NCBI GenBank assembly: GCA_943369525.1
Contig: CALRNL020000010.1
Coordinates: forward strand, 35,304-99,303
From: BAIKAL-G1 sp943369525
GTDB lineage: Bacteria; Cyanobacteriota; Cyanobacteriia; PCC-6307; Cyanobiaceae
Reading direction: 5' to 3'
Length of the DNA: 64,000 nucleotides
Shown here: piece after piece, positions 52,860 to 61,623 of the stretch
How the letters are laid out: every line of letters starts with the position of its first letter
Numbering within the stretch: position 1 is the stretch's first letter
Program-made: the position numbers and the translations under genes
Notes under the pieces: model-generated
What the model was told of the DNA's origin: nothing
The model's database searches: none
The model's input: only the letters and a program-made list of their open reading frames with translations

Positions 52860-54245
52860 TCACTCTGACGCCAGGGGGAAGAACACGGTCAGGCCGCGGC
52901 CGGAGCCTTCGGTGAGCCGGCCCCCCAGGCTGTGGAACAGGCGGGCGGTGGCTTGGCGGCTGAGTTGCAGGCTGCCGGTTTCCGGGTTCCAGCTCAGCAC
53001 CGGCCCCACCGCCTGGCGGCTGCCGAGGTCGCTATCTAGGCCAGCGTCGAAGCGGCTGGCGCCCGCGGCGCCAAGGCGCAGCCGCAGGCGCGAACCGGCC
53101 GGTTCCAGGCTGATCACCAGGGTGGAGCCGGCCGGGAGCCGGCGGCTGTAGCGGTCCATCAGGCCGCCCAGCATTGTTTCCAGGCGGCTCGGATCACTCA
53201 GCACCGGCGAGAGGTCGGCGCCGATCGCCAGCACCAGCTTTAGGCCGCGACGCTGCAGTTGGTGGCGCCAGAGCGGTTCGAGCTGTTGCAACAGCTGGGC
53301 CAGGTCGGTGCGGGCCAGGGCCTGGGGCTTGGGGACGGCCGGCTGGCGTTGCAGTTCGGCCGCATGGAAGATCAGGCCGAAGCGGTCAATCTGTTCGCTG
53401 CATTCGCCATCGATCTGCTGCAGCCGTTGCCGCACCAGCGCGGTGAGGTCCTGGCGGCGCAGCAGGGAGCGGATCAGGGTGCGGATCGTCGCCAGGGGGG
53501 TGCGCACCTCATGGGTGAGGGCTTCGAGCAGGGCCAGTTCGCTGCTGGAGCCGCCCCGGCCCTCGTCGCTGCCGGAGCGGCGATGCACCAGGGGTTGGAG
53601 CGTCACGCTCGGGGCCATGGCGGCTAGCCGTTCGGCCAGGCGCGGCCAGAAGCTGGCGGCCAGGTGGCTGTCGCTCTCAAGGCTGCCCAGGGCCTGGAGG
53701 GCCTGGCGCAGGCGCAGCCCCTCCCCGGGGGCGCTGCGTTGCAGGCGCTCATCGACCAGGGCCAGGGCCGCCGAAAGGCTGGCCGGGTCGCTGCGCACCA
53801 GCAGTTGGCGCCCATCGGTTGGACCATGCAAGGCCATGGCGATCTGCAGCTGGGGCGTGATCACCAGCAGCAGGGGATCGGTGCCATCGGCCGCGCTGAG
53901 CGCTAGGCGCCTAAAGCGGCCCGGGTCGTAGGCGCCCGCCTTGGTCCGGGCTGGGGCCTGGCCGGGCAGCAGGGGCGCGGCCGGTTGCAGCAGGCTGCCG
54001 AGCTCCTCCGGGGCCCAGACCCAGCCCTGCAGGTGGCCCAGCAGCTCCGGTTCGTAAAGGGCTGGCAGGGGCGAGGCCAGCCAGAGGCCGCTGCGGGGCT
54101 GAAGCGGCAGTAGGAAGTCCTCCTGCAGGCAGGCCAGGGCTGCCCACCACTGGCGCCGCACGCTGTCCTCATCGCTACGGCCCCGGGGCACCCCCTCGGC
54201 CAGCCGCTGCCTGAGGGCCTCCAGGCTGGGCCCCTGGGCGCTCAT
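52860..54245 (-). CDS. Sensor histidine kinase with degenerate ATPase domain
   Basis: The 461-residue product has a non-membrane N-terminal sensor-like region (1-235) and a clear dimerisation/phosphoacceptor helix, LLEALTHEVRTPLATIRTL with His245. The catalytic ATPase part is weak: the N-box position reads LETMLGGLMDRYSRRL without the usual Asn, the DxGxG box is not visible, and only a GSGRGLTVFFPL G2-like end remains. It may therefore be a poor or dead kinase that acts as a scaffold or phosphatase. It is translationally coupled to mrp (ATGA). The ligand and partner regulator are unknown. Confidence 0.8.
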   Translation of the reverse strand: MSAQGPSLEALRQRLAEGVPRGRSDEDSVRRQWWAALACLQEDFLLPLQPRSGLWLASPLPALYEPELLGHLQGWVWAPEELGSLLQPAAPLLPGQAPARTKAGAYDPGRFRRLALSAADGTDPLLLVITPQLQIAMALHGPTDGRQLLVRSDPASLSAALALVDERLQRSAPGEGLRLRQALQALGSLESDSHLAASFWPRLAERLAAMAPSVTLQPLVHRRSGSDEGRGGSSSELALLEALTHEVRTPLATIRTLIRSLLRRQDLTALVRQRLQQIDGECSEQIDRFGLIFHAAELQRQPAVPKPQALARTDLAQLLQQLEPLWRHQLQRRGLKLVLAIGADLSPVLSDPSRLETMLGGLMDRYSRRLPAGSTLVISLEPAGSRLRLRLGAAGASRFDAGLDSDLGSRQAVGPVLSWNPETGSLQLSRQATARLFHSLGGRLTEGSGRGLTVFFPLASE

Positions 54246-55369
54246 GGCGCCGGAACGAGGGCGCGCAAGCGGGTGGCCAGGGCGCCAAAGGCCTGGGCTG
54301 AGGCCGACTCCGGCGCGGCCAGCACCACCGGCAGGCCCTGGTCGCCACCGGAGACCACGGCCAGTTCCATCGGCAGCTGGGCCAGGAGCGGCACGGCCGC
54401 CTCGTCGGCGAGGCGCTGGCCCCCGCCCCGGCCGAAGAGCTCATAGCGCTTCTCGGGGGCGTCGGGTGGGATAAAGGCGGTCATGTTCTCCACCACCCCC
54501 AGCACCGGCACGCCCATCTGCAGGAACATCGCCAGGCCGCGGCGGGCATCCTGCAGGGACACCTGTTGGGGTGTGGTGACGATGATCACGCCGGCCATGG
54601 GCACCGCCTGGGCCAGGCTGAGCTGGGCATCGCCGGTGCCGGGGGGCAGGTCCACCACCAGCACATCCCGCTCACCCCACTCCACCTGGTAGAGGAACTG
54701 GCGGATGATGCCGTTGAGCATCGGGCCCCGCCAGATCACCGGTTGGTTCTCGGCGATCAGCAGACCCATCGAGACCATGGCGATGCCACAGCAGTCGATC
54801 GGGGTCAGCCGCTGGTCCGCCCCTTCGCCTTGCACCGCTGGGGTTTGGTCGGCCACCCCCAGCATGGTGGGGGCATTGGGGCCATAGATATCGGCATCGA
54901 GCAGGCCCACCCGCAGGCCCGCCTGGGCCAGGGCGCAGGCCAGGTTCACGGCCACGGTGCTCTTGCCGACGCCGCCCTTGCCGCTGCTGACGGCGATCAC
55001 CTGCTTCACCCCGGGAATCGGCTGGCGCTCCGCCGGGCCCCCGTGGCCGCCGGCGCCGATCGGCGCCCCCTGGTGGCCCGGGCCGCTGGCGCCCGCCTGG
55101 GCAGTCGCCTGGGCCAATTCGATCTGCACGTCGTTGATGCCATCGAGCCGGAGCAGGGCCTCCCGGGCCTCGCTGACAATCCGCTCCCGTTGGCTGGTGG
55201 CAAAGCCCGGCAGGGCCAGGCGAAACACGGCCCGATTCGGTTGCAGGCGCACCTGGTCGATCCACTGCAGCTCCAATAGGGAGCGACCGCTGCCGGCGTC
55301 CTTGAGGGGGGCTAGGGCAGAGAGGGCCTTCTCGAGGGCCTGATCTGGGCTGGCCATCCGGCGGGGCAA
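54242..55369 (-). CDS. mrp: Mrp/NBP35-type ATP-binding iron-sulfur carrier
   Basis: The 375-residue product has an N-terminal MIP18/DUF59-like domain (about 8-85). A MinD-type ATPase follows with the deviant Walker A SSGKGGVGKST near 129-138, and with LLDADIYGPNAPTML, MSMGLL-like VSMGLLIAENQPVIWRGPML and VDLPPGTGDAQLSL. Members deliver Fe-S clusters to apoproteins, in cyanobacteria possibly for photosystem I. The C-terminal CxxC of some family members is absent. The start may be the ATG at 55369 or 55357. Its stop overlaps the start of the histidine kinase gene by 4 nt. Confidence 0.94.
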   Translation of the reverse strand: MPRRMASPDQALEKALSALAPLKDAGSGRSLLELQWIDQVRLQPNRAVFRLALPGFATSQRERIVSEAREALLRLDGINDVQIELAQATAQAGASGPGHQGAPIGAGGHGGPAERQPIPGVKQVIAVSSGKGGVGKSTVAVNLACALAQAGLRVGLLDADIYGPNAPTMLGVADQTPAVQGEGADQRLTPIDCCGIAMVSMGLLIAENQPVIWRGPMLNGIIRQFLYQVEWGERDVLVVDLPPGTGDAQLSLAQAVPMAGVIIVTTPQQVSLQDARRGLAMFLQMGVPVLGVVENMTAFIPPDAPEKRYELFGRGGGQRLADEAAVPLLAQLPMELAVVSGGDQGLPVVLAAPESASAQAFGALATRLRALVPAP

Positions 55370-55502
55370 GGCAGGGCCCGGATCCTAGGGACCGTCAAAC
55401 AAGGGCCGTTTGCCGGCCTGGGGCCGTGACGATCCTTCTCGCAGGCTTGTGCGGCGGCACCGTGGGCTGAAAGGGTGGGGTGATCTCTAGCGCCCCTGGG
55501 GC

Positions 55503-56645
55503 GTGGCGTTGATGCTGAAGGGCCTGCTGTCCCGTGCCAAGACCAAGGTGAGCAGCCTCACGGGCGGGACCCCCTCCGCTTCGGCACCAGCTGACGCCAG
55601 CCCCGCTGCGGAACTCCCCCTGGAGCGGCCTCCGGCCGACTCCCGCGCCCGGGCCAAGGCCCTGCTGATGGGTCTGCAGGATTCGATTTGCGCCGGCCTG
55701 GAGGCCCTCGATGGCGGCGCCAGCTTCGCCGAAGAGAGCTGGATCCGGCCCGAGGGCGGCGGCGGTCGCTCGCGGGTGATGACCGGCGGCCGGGTGTTTG
55801 AACAGGGGGGCGTGAATTTCTCCGAGGTGGAGGGCGACCAGCTGCCCCCCTCGATCCTGAGTCAACGCCCCGAAGCCAAGGGCCAGCGCTGGTTCGCCAC
55901 CGGCACCTCGATGGTGCTGCACCCCCGCAGCCCCTACATCCCCACCATTCACCTCAACTACCGCTACTTCGAAGCCGGACCGGTGTGGTGGTTTGGCGGC
56001 GGCGCCGACCTCACCCCCTATTACCCCTTCCTCGAAGACGCCAAGCACTTCCACCAGACCCTCAAAAACGCCTGCGACAGCGTCAACCCGGCCTACTACC
56101 CGGTGTTTAAGCCCTGGTGTGACGAGTATTTCTTCCTTAAGCACCGCCAGGAAACCCGGGGGGTGGGTGGCATCTTCTACGACTACCAGGATCCCCGCGG
56201 CGTCCTTTACAAGGGCCAGGATCCGGCGGGCCCCGCCGCCGCCGCCGGTACCGCCCAGGGGCCCCTGGGCCAGAACTGGGAGCAGCTCTTTGCCCTGGCG
56301 TCGGCCTGCGGTAACGCCTTCCTGCCCAGCTACGTGCCGATCGTGGAGAAGCGACAGAACCTGCCCTACGGCGAGCGGGAGCGCCAGTTCCAGCTCTACC
56401 GCCGCGGCCGTTATGTGGAGTTCAACCTGGTGTTTGACCGGGGCACAATTTTTGGTCTGCAGACCAACGGCCGCACCGAATCGATCCTGATGTCCCTGCC
56501 GCCGCTCGTGCGCTGGGAATACGGCTACAAGGCGGCCGAGGGCAGCCGCGAGGCCCTGCTCACCGACCTGTTTACCCGTCCCCAGAACTGGCTTGCTGAT
56601 CCGGCATTGGAGGGCCGCTGCCAACCGCACCAGGCGGTGGATTGA
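55503..56645 (+). CDS. hemF: Oxygen-dependent coproporphyrinogen III oxidase
   Basis: The 380-residue product carries out the aerobic oxidative decarboxylation of coproporphyrinogen III on the way to haem and chlorophyll. Signatures are GGRVFEQGGVNFSEV, WFATGTSMVLHPRSPYIPTIHLNYRYFE, WWFGGGADLTPYYPF and YVEFNLVFDRGTIFGLQTNGRTESILMSLPP. The start is GTG at 55503 or ATG at 55512; the first 50 residues are not conserved. Its 3' end overlaps the convergent amidase-like gene by 74 nt. Confidence 0.97.
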   Translation: MALMLKGLLSRAKTKVSSLTGGTPSASAPADASPAAELPLERPPADSRARAKALLMGLQDSICAGLEALDGGASFAEESWIRPEGGGGRSRVMTGGRVFEQGGVNFSEVEGDQLPPSILSQRPEAKGQRWFATGTSMVLHPRSPYIPTIHLNYRYFEAGPVWWFGGGADLTPYYPFLEDAKHFHQTLKNACDSVNPAYYPVFKPWCDEYFFLKHRQETRGVGGIFYDYQDPRGVLYKGQDPAGPAAAAGTAQGPLGQNWEQLFALASACGNAFLPSYVPIVEKRQNLPYGERERQFQLYRRGRYVEFNLVFDRGTIFGLQTNGRTESILMSLPPLVRWEYGYKAAEGSREALLTDLFTRPQNWLADPALEGRCQPHQAVD

Positions 56646-57438
56646 TCCCCAGCCCCAGTTCAATTGCGGCGACGATTCGCTCGGCAATGCCGGCGATGCT
56701 GGCTTCGCGGCTGCGAGGGTCCCGTAGGGAGGATTCAAGCTTGCCTTCGAGCTTGCCGATCTCCAGCAGGGCGATGCCGCGCTTGGGGCCGCCGAGGCCG
56801 CCCCGGAACAGACGTGGATAGCCGCCAAAGGCCTGGGCCAGGCTTTCATCGAGCTGGCTAAGCGGCCGGTTAATCGGCGGGATCAGGCCCGAGCCGACGC
56901 CATCGGGGCCGTAGGCGTCGTAGTGGATTTCGAAGGCGTAGCCCCCGGCGGCGGTAAAGGCCTTGCCGATGCTCCAGTTGGTGCGGGGATCGTCGCCGTT
57001 GGCGATGTCCCGCACCGGGGGCACATACATCTGGATCGCCAGGCCGCGGCTGCGGCCCAGGGCCACCACGGCGGTGGCGGTGCGCAGGTTCCAGTAGAGC
57101 TCGTCCTGGATGTCGGCCTGCATCGGCGCGGCGCCCCGCAGGGCCACGGCGGCGCCGGAGGTGCCGGCGCCGGCGATGCCCTGGGAGTCGGCATGGCCGG
57201 CCAGCACCAGGATCGGGGTCTCCGCTGCCAGGGGCCTGCGGCCGACCCAGTCCTTGGCCAGGGACACCCTGGGGCCGGTGAAGCCGGCGTTCAAGCGAAG
57301 GGGCGCCAGCCGGGCAAAGGACCCCTGGGCCGAAGCGCTCGGCATGGCGCACAGACCCACCAGGCTCACCAATACCGGCAGCAGTTGACCCAGGCCAGGG
57401 CGTTGTCGGGGGGTGGGATCCGTCACGTGCACCAGCAT
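56572..57438 (-). CDS. N-acetylmuramoyl-L-alanine amidase-like secreted protein
   Basis: The 288-residue product has an N-terminal hydrophobic stretch ending PSASAQG, typical of a signal peptide (about 18-39). The body resembles an Amidase_3 zinc hydrolase: a strand ending in ILVLAGHADSQG (His82), an acidic residue near 113, EIHYDAYG (His172) and a late LLEIGKLEG Glu. If active it would cleave the amide between MurNAc and the stem peptide in the periplasm. The motifs are divergent, so activity is uncertain. It overlaps hemF convergently by 74 nt. Confidence 0.65.
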   Translation of the reverse strand: MLVHVTDPTPRQRPGLGQLLPVLVSLVGLCAMPSASAQGSFARLAPLRLNAGFTGPRVSLAKDWVGRRPLAAETPILVLAGHADSQGIAGAGTSGAAVALRGAAPMQADIQDELYWNLRTATAVVALGRSRGLAIQMYVPPVRDIANGDDPRTNWSIGKAFTAAGGYAFEIHYDAYGPDGVGSGLIPPINRPLSQLDESLAQAFGGYPRLFRGGLGGPKRGIALLEIGKLEGKLESSLRDPRSREASIAGIAERIVAAIELGLGINPPPGAVGSGPPMPDQQASSGDG

Positions 57439-57591
57439 GGCGGCTGAAGTTGGTCCCGTCAGGGCCGGGAGGGGATTTGGCCATCACCAAGATGGAATCC
57501 CGTTAAATCCAATACCAAATTCCCCGCCAGCGGCCGGGCGCCGCCCCCTTTTGCTGGTTTGAAGGTTCGATCCGGCGGGGGGCTAGGCCCG

Positions 57592-58173
57592 TCAGATCGG
57601 TGAACTCAACAGGGCGCCATCGCTGGCCAGTTGCAGGGTGGGGCCCAATTCCACTTCCATGGCAATTAATTCATCGCGGTGGGCCCGCACCCGCAGGCTG
57701 CTGCCGGCGGCGTCATCGGCGCTGATCAGGCGCAACTCCAGGGATTCGGCCCGGGCCGCCCGGCGGCGATAGACCTTGCCGGCCAGGGGGCCCACCAGGG
57801 CCAGGGCCACGGGCCACCAGCCCAGCTGGGGCAGCAATTGGCGCAACACCAAGCCCAGACAGCCGGCGCCCACGCCCCCCAGCAGGGAGAGCAGCCAGGC
57901 CAGGGGCGTGCTGGCGGCCACCTGGCCGCGGAATCGCAGCAACCGCTGCTCCGGACTGCTGGTGTCGGCCTGCCAGCCCCGCTGGCCCAACCACTGGCTG
58001 AGGCCGGCGAGCACCTCCAGGGCCGGCCGCGGCGAGTGGATCTCCACCACGGTGGTGCGGTCCTTACTGGCAGCCCGCAGGAAGAACACCAGGCCGATGG
58101 CCAGCAGCAGGGTGAGCAGCAGGGTGGAGCCCAGGGCTGGGGGCATGGCGGCAGACGCTGGCGGTCCGATCAT
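57592..58173 (-). CDS. CCB1-type cofactor assembly of complex C protein (DUF3529)
   Basis: The 193-residue product has an N-terminal membrane span (about 15-34), a short soluble domain (TVVEIHSPRPALEVLAGLSQWL) and a two-span region (LLSLLGGVGAGCLGLVLRQLLPQLGWWPVALALVG). This matches the family annotated as cofactor assembly of complex C subunit B/CCB1, which attaches haem c' to cytochrome b6. The start is at 58173 or 58146; either lies inside the upstream regulator gene, giving a same-strand overlap of up to 110 nt. Confidence 0.75.
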   Translation of the reverse strand: MIGPPASAAMPPALGSTLLLTLLLAIGLVFFLRAASKDRTTVVEIHSPRPALEVLAGLSQWLGQRGWQADTSSPEQRLLRFRGQVAASTPLAWLLSLLGGVGAGCLGLVLRQLLPQLGWWPVALALVGPLAGKVYRRRAARAESLELRLISADDAAGSSLRVRAHRDELIAMEVELGPTLQLASDGALLSSPI

Positions 58174-58618
58174 TGTCCTCCAGCCAGTGGCGCCAGGGGG
58201 GCATCAGGCCGAGGGCACCGCTGCGGTGCTCCTCGCGCAGGTGCAACATGCGCCTGGGCCGGCCTCGGCTGGGGCAGCGTTGGGCATAGAAGCTGATCGC
58301 CTCCTGGTGATCCAGGAAGGTGATCGCCTGGTGCAGCACGGTTTCGGAGAGGCGCAGCTGGGGATGGTCCTGGCCCAGTTGCTGCAACAGGGCGGTGGGG
58401 TAGGTGTCGGCTTCGAGCAGGCGATCGAGCACCCAGCAGACCGCCAGTTCCAGGCCGAGATGGACCAGGGGTGGGTGGTCGAAGAACCGGTGGATGGCCT
58501 CAAGGCTCTTGCGTCCCTGGCTGGGGCTGGAGGTGCACACGGAGGGGGTGGCAGGGTCCTGTCCTTCTGGTAGCTGCGGCCGGGCCGAAGGATCAACCCC
58601 TTGCCTACGCAACTTCAT
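58064..58618 (-). CDS. PadR-like winged-helix regulator
   Basis: The 184-residue product has a winged-helix core in about residues 38-140. Helices run through SLEAIHRFFDHPPLVHLGLELAVCWVLDRLL, then a recognition-helix-like LSETVLHQAITFLDHQEAI, and a wing SRGRPRRMLHL. The pattern is that of PadR-type regulators. The C-terminal 35 residues after LEDN are His/Pro/Ala-rich and look like out-of-frame translation of the overlapping CCB1 gene, so the ancestral stop may have been lost. The N-terminal 30 residues are not conserved; a GTG near residue 27 is an alternative start. Confidence 0.68.
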   Translation of the reverse strand: MKLRRQGVDPSARPQLPEGQDPATPSVCTSSPSQGRKSLEAIHRFFDHPPLVHLGLELAVCWVLDRLLEADTYPTALLQQLGQDHPQLRLSETVLHQAITFLDHQEAISFYAQRCPSRGRPRRMLHLREEHRSGALGLMPPWRHWLEDNDRTASVCRHAPSPGLHPAAHPAAGHRPGVLPAGCQ

Positions 58619-58767
58619 GGGAGCGGGCCGATCGGCTCCCTTGGGGATTCCCTAGACGGACGCCTTGGGCGCAGGTCCTGGGCGGCTAAGGGGCAGGGGC
58701 TCGAGGCCCTTGCCTGCCGCGGTGGGCAGCGCTGGCGGTTCGGGGCGCCAGTCCCTGATCCGCGACC

Positions 58768-59442
58768 ATGGCAGCAGTTCGCCCCAGCGCCATGGCCCCC
58801 GCCCCCGGCTCCGCCCCTGCCCGCTTTGCCGTTCTCGATGGCGATCTCTCGCCCGAATGGCACGCCCTATTCGGGGCCGCCCAGGCCCTGGCGGTGGACA
58901 CCGAGGCCATGGGGCTGGTCCATGGCCGCGACCGCCTTTGCCTGGTACAGATCAGCGACGACCAGGACAACGTCTGCTGCATCCGCATCGCCCGGGGCCA
59001 GACCCAGGCGCCCTTGCTCAAGGAGCTAATGGAGGCCGCCGCGATCGAGAAGGTGTTCCACTTCGCCCGCTTTGATGTGGCGGCCCTGGCCGAGGGGTTG
59101 GGGATCGCCGTGGCGCCCCTGTTCTGCACCAAGGTGGCCAGCCGCCTGGCCCGCACCTACAGCCCCCGCCACGGCCTCAAGGAGGTGGTGCAGGAGCTGG
59201 TGGGGGTGGAGCTCGATAAGCAGGCCCAGAGTAGCGACTGGGGCCGGGTCGAGGAACTCAGTGACAGCCAGCTGGCCTACGCCGCCAACGACGTGCGTTA
59301 CCTGCTGCCGGCGCGGGATCGGCTCCACCAGATGCTGGAGCGCGAGGAGCGGCTGGAGTTGGCGCAGCGCTGTTTTGTCTGCATTCCCGTGTTCTCCGAC
59401 CTCGATCGCGGCCAATACGGCCAGATCTTCGAACATCGCTGA
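58768..59442 (+). CDS. RNase D-like 3'-5' exonuclease
   Basis: The 224-residue product has the DEDDy exonuclease motifs: LAVDTEAMGL (Asp44, Glu46), FHFARFDVAAL (Asp103) and YAANDVRYLL (Tyr171, Asp175). No HRDC domain follows, so it is the short cyanobacterial/plant-like form rather than full-length RNase D. A role in tRNA or structured-RNA 3' trimming is likely. The start is the ATG at 58768 or the in-frame ATG at 58792. Confidence 0.92.
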   Translation: MAAVRPSAMAPAPGSAPARFAVLDGDLSPEWHALFGAAQALAVDTEAMGLVHGRDRLCLVQISDDQDNVCCIRIARGQTQAPLLKELMEAAAIEKVFHFARFDVAALAEGLGIAVAPLFCTKVASRLARTYSPRHGLKEVVQELVGVELDKQAQSSDWGRVEELSDSQLAYAANDVRYLLPARDRLHQMLEREERLELAQRCFVCIPVFSDLDRGQYGQIFEHR

Positions 59443-59493
59443 GCCGGGACAGGCCAGCGCAGGCGGGCTTGGCGATGGCACCTGGCCCGGCGC

Positions 59494-59521
59494 GGCTTGG
59501 GGCTTGGGGCTTAGGGCTTGG
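59494..59521 (+). repeat. Four tandem 7-bp GGCTTGG repeats
   Basis: GGCTTGG, GGCTTGG, GGCTTAG, GGCTTGG run directly together in the convergent gap after the RNase D gene. The G-tracts could form a quadruplex on the plus strand. Confidence 0.85.
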
Positions 59522-59523
59522 TT

Positions 59524-59781
59524 TCAGTCTTCGTCCATGAAGTTGGCTTCCGAAGCCACCGCTTCGAGCAGGCCATCGAGGCGCAGGCGGGCGGCCTGGC
59601 TGCCGGGTTCGGCCTCGGTGAGGAGGCGTTCGGCCAGGGCGATGCGGCCGGGCGTATCGCGGATGCCTTCCTTAACGGCCGCCAGGTCGACCCGGCGCCG
59701 GGCGGAGGAAATGCTGATGCTCATCAGGCTGGCCAGGCGACTGCAGGCCGCCATGTAGTCGCGATCGGGGGGGGCGGCCAT
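59524..59781 (-). CDS. Conserved small helical hypothetical protein (85 aa)
   Basis: The 85-residue product is predicted mostly helical, with a Ser/Arg-rich first half (ASLMSISISSARRRVDLAAVKEG), a Leu/Ala-rich second half and an acidic NFMDED end. It resembles short conserved proteins of picocyanobacteria but carries no domain I can name. It is convergent with the RNase D gene. Confidence 0.65.
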   Translation of the reverse strand: MAAPPDRDYMAACSRLASLMSISISSARRRVDLAAVKEGIRDTPGRIALAERLLTEAEPGSQAARLRLDGLLEAVASEANFMDED

Positions 59782-59918
59782 GGCGGGGGGCTCTGGGGCT
59801 GGGTGGGTCCATCATCCCTGGCTCCCGGCCGGGGCCAGCCCTGGGGGGATCGCCAGCCCGGCGCCCCCGGCCGGGGCGCCCTTCTGCCGGTTCACCCTTC
59901 GGATCGTTTGGCCTGGCC

Positions 59919-61160
59919 CTAGGCCAACAGCCGCGCCTCGATCAGGGCGGCCAGGGCCTCGCTACCGCCGGGTTGCCCCATCCGCCGCCGGCCGATCGCC
60001 CCCAGCTGCTGGCGGCGGATGGGGTCATGCAGGAGCTGGTGCAACCTGTCCGCCAGCTCCGCTTGCGTGCGGCATACCCCCACGGCCCCGCCCAGCAGCC
60101 GGCTCTGGCGCTTGGCAAACCCCAGCTTGAACTGGGGGCCAGGTCCCGGCAGGGAGAGGGCGCCAATCCCCAGGCCCACCAGCTGTTCGCTGGCGGTGCC
60201 GGCCGTGGCCAGGCCCAGCTCGCCCCAGCTGGCCCAGGGGGTGAAGCGGCCCGGACCGAGCAGCAGCAGCAGGCCCCGCCGCCGCCAGGCCGCCTCGGCG
60301 CCACTGCCGGCCGGCGGCTGCGTGGGCTCGAAATAGCGCCAACGCAAGATCGGCTCCAGCTCTGCGGGGGTTGGCCGGGAGCCGCCTGGGGCGAGCACCA
60401 CCACGGGACTGTCGTCCCCGCGGCCATCGCACCAAGCCAGCACCCCATCCAGCAGCCGGGCGAAGTTGGCCCGGGCCTCCGGCATGCGGCTGCCCGCCAG
60501 GAGCACCAGCCGGCGATGGCCCTGGAGGCTGGCGGGCAGGGGCGCCCCCATCAGGCCATCCAGCATCGGATTGCCGGGGGCCAGGGCCGCAACGCCATGG
60601 CGGGCCAGCCCCCGGGCCGTGGGGCGATCGCGCAGGGCCACCAGCCGGCAGCGGGGCCGCCCCATCAGGCCCCATTCCCAGGGGTCCCATTCGCTGCCCT
60701 TGAGCCGGTGGTAGGCATCGGCGGGCCAGGCCTGGCCCGGGCCGCTGCGCCAGGTGTAGTCGCTTTTGGGGGTGCCGATGAAGCCATAGGGCGCCCCACT
60801 GGCCCAGGCCAGCAGCAACGGCAGCAGGTCCCCCACGGCCAGCACGGCGCCGCCCTGGCGCCCCCAGCGCCGCACCAGCCGCCATTGGCGCCAGCTCAAC
60901 AGGGGCAGGCCGGCGGCCAGGTCCCGTAGCAAGCCCCGGAGGCTCTGGTTGCTGAAGCCACCGCTGGGCAGGGCCTGGCGGGGCCCGATCCGTTGCAGCC
61001 AGCCTTGGGCTTCGGCCACGGCAAAGGCGCTGCCTTCCCCCACCAGGGGCAGCACGGCCACCTGGAGATCGGGCTGGCGTCCATGCAGGGCCTGGAGCAC
61101 CCGTAGGGCGATCAGATCCTCCCCATGGCCATTACTGAGAACCAGCAGCCTGGCGGCCAT
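59919..61160 (-). CDS. Lipid-A-disaccharide synthase-related glycosyltransferase
   Basis: The 413-residue product starts MAARLLVLSNGHGEDLIALRVLQAL, the N-terminus of the LpxB-related cyanobacterial family (GT-B fold). Further features are PYGFIGTPKSDYTW, PGNPMLDGL, RLVLLAGSRMPEA and a C-terminal GTASEQLVGLGIGALSLPGPGPQF, resembling the nucleotide-sugar site. The true substrate is not known, as the family is distinct from genuine LpxB. The ATG at 61160 is chosen because the upstream alternative would run into the tRNA-Cys gene. Confidence 0.85.
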   Translation of the reverse strand: MAARLLVLSNGHGEDLIALRVLQALHGRQPDLQVAVLPLVGEGSAFAVAEAQGWLQRIGPRQALPSGGFSNQSLRGLLRDLAAGLPLLSWRQWRLVRRWGRQGGAVLAVGDLLPLLLAWASGAPYGFIGTPKSDYTWRSGPGQAWPADAYHRLKGSEWDPWEWGLMGRPRCRLVALRDRPTARGLARHGVAALAPGNPMLDGLMGAPLPASLQGHRRLVLLAGSRMPEARANFARLLDGVLAWCDGRGDDSPVVVLAPGGSRPTPAELEPILRWRYFEPTQPPAGSGAEAAWRRRGLLLLLGPGRFTPWASWGELGLATAGTASEQLVGLGIGALSLPGPGPQFKLGFAKRQSRLLGGAVGVCRTQAELADRLHQLLHDPIRRQQLGAIGRRRMGQPGGSEALAALIEARLLA

Positions 61161-61203
61161 CACACGGCTGATACGATCCCTACCAGGGAGTTTGCTCCCA
61201 AAT

Positions 61204-61274
61204 GGCGGCATGGCCAAGTGGTAAGGCAGAGGATTGCAAATCCTTTACCCCCAGTTCGAATCTGGGTGCCGCCT
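61204..61274 (+). tRNA. tRNA-Cys(GCA)
   Basis: Acceptor GGCGGCA/TGCCGCC, anticodon loop TTGCAAA (anticodon GCA), T-arm AGTTCGAATCT and discriminator U over 71 nt. It is followed by TTTTTGTTTTTTT, a probable termination signal. Sequence character changes after this gene. Confidence 0.97.
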
Positions 61275-61623
61275 TTTTGTTTTTTTAGCGTCAAAAGCAA
61301 CGGATCCCGCTCGTTACACTTGTTTTTGAGCGAATGGTGGTAGAGGCTAGCCCTAAACGTGCGATGGATTGGGTAGGTCAGTCTGTTGGCGAGTTTTATG
61401 CCGCTGAAGCCCTTGGCCCTTCCCCCCATGCTCGCCAGCAGGGTCAGCTAAGTCAGGGCCAAGGCCCGCCCATCCGGAAGAATTGTTAATTATTTCTGCT
61501 GATCCATCCTTCGCAAAGTCCGCAAAAAACCAACAAGTCCCCCTGGGTGTCTTCCCTACCCCCCAGGTCGCCTAGGAATCACCCCGGTTGCAGAATGACC
61601 TCCCCAGGCACAGGTAAGCACTG
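61275..61623. other. Intergenic stretch after tRNA-Cys
   Basis: About 350 nt. It starts with the T-rich tract and holds one possible short frame (61334-61489, listed separately). Otherwise no gene is seen. Confidence 0.5.
61334..61489 (+). CDS. Possible 51-residue protein
   Basis: An ATG-to-TAA frame of 51 codons (MVVEASPKRAMDWVGQSVGEFY and a Gln/Gly-rich tail). It is hydrophilic, without a recognised motif. Only the open frame and a plausible N-terminal half support it, so it may be chance. Confidence 0.25.
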   Translation: MVVEASPKRAMDWVGQSVGEFYAAEALGPSPHARQQGQLSQGQGPPIRKNC

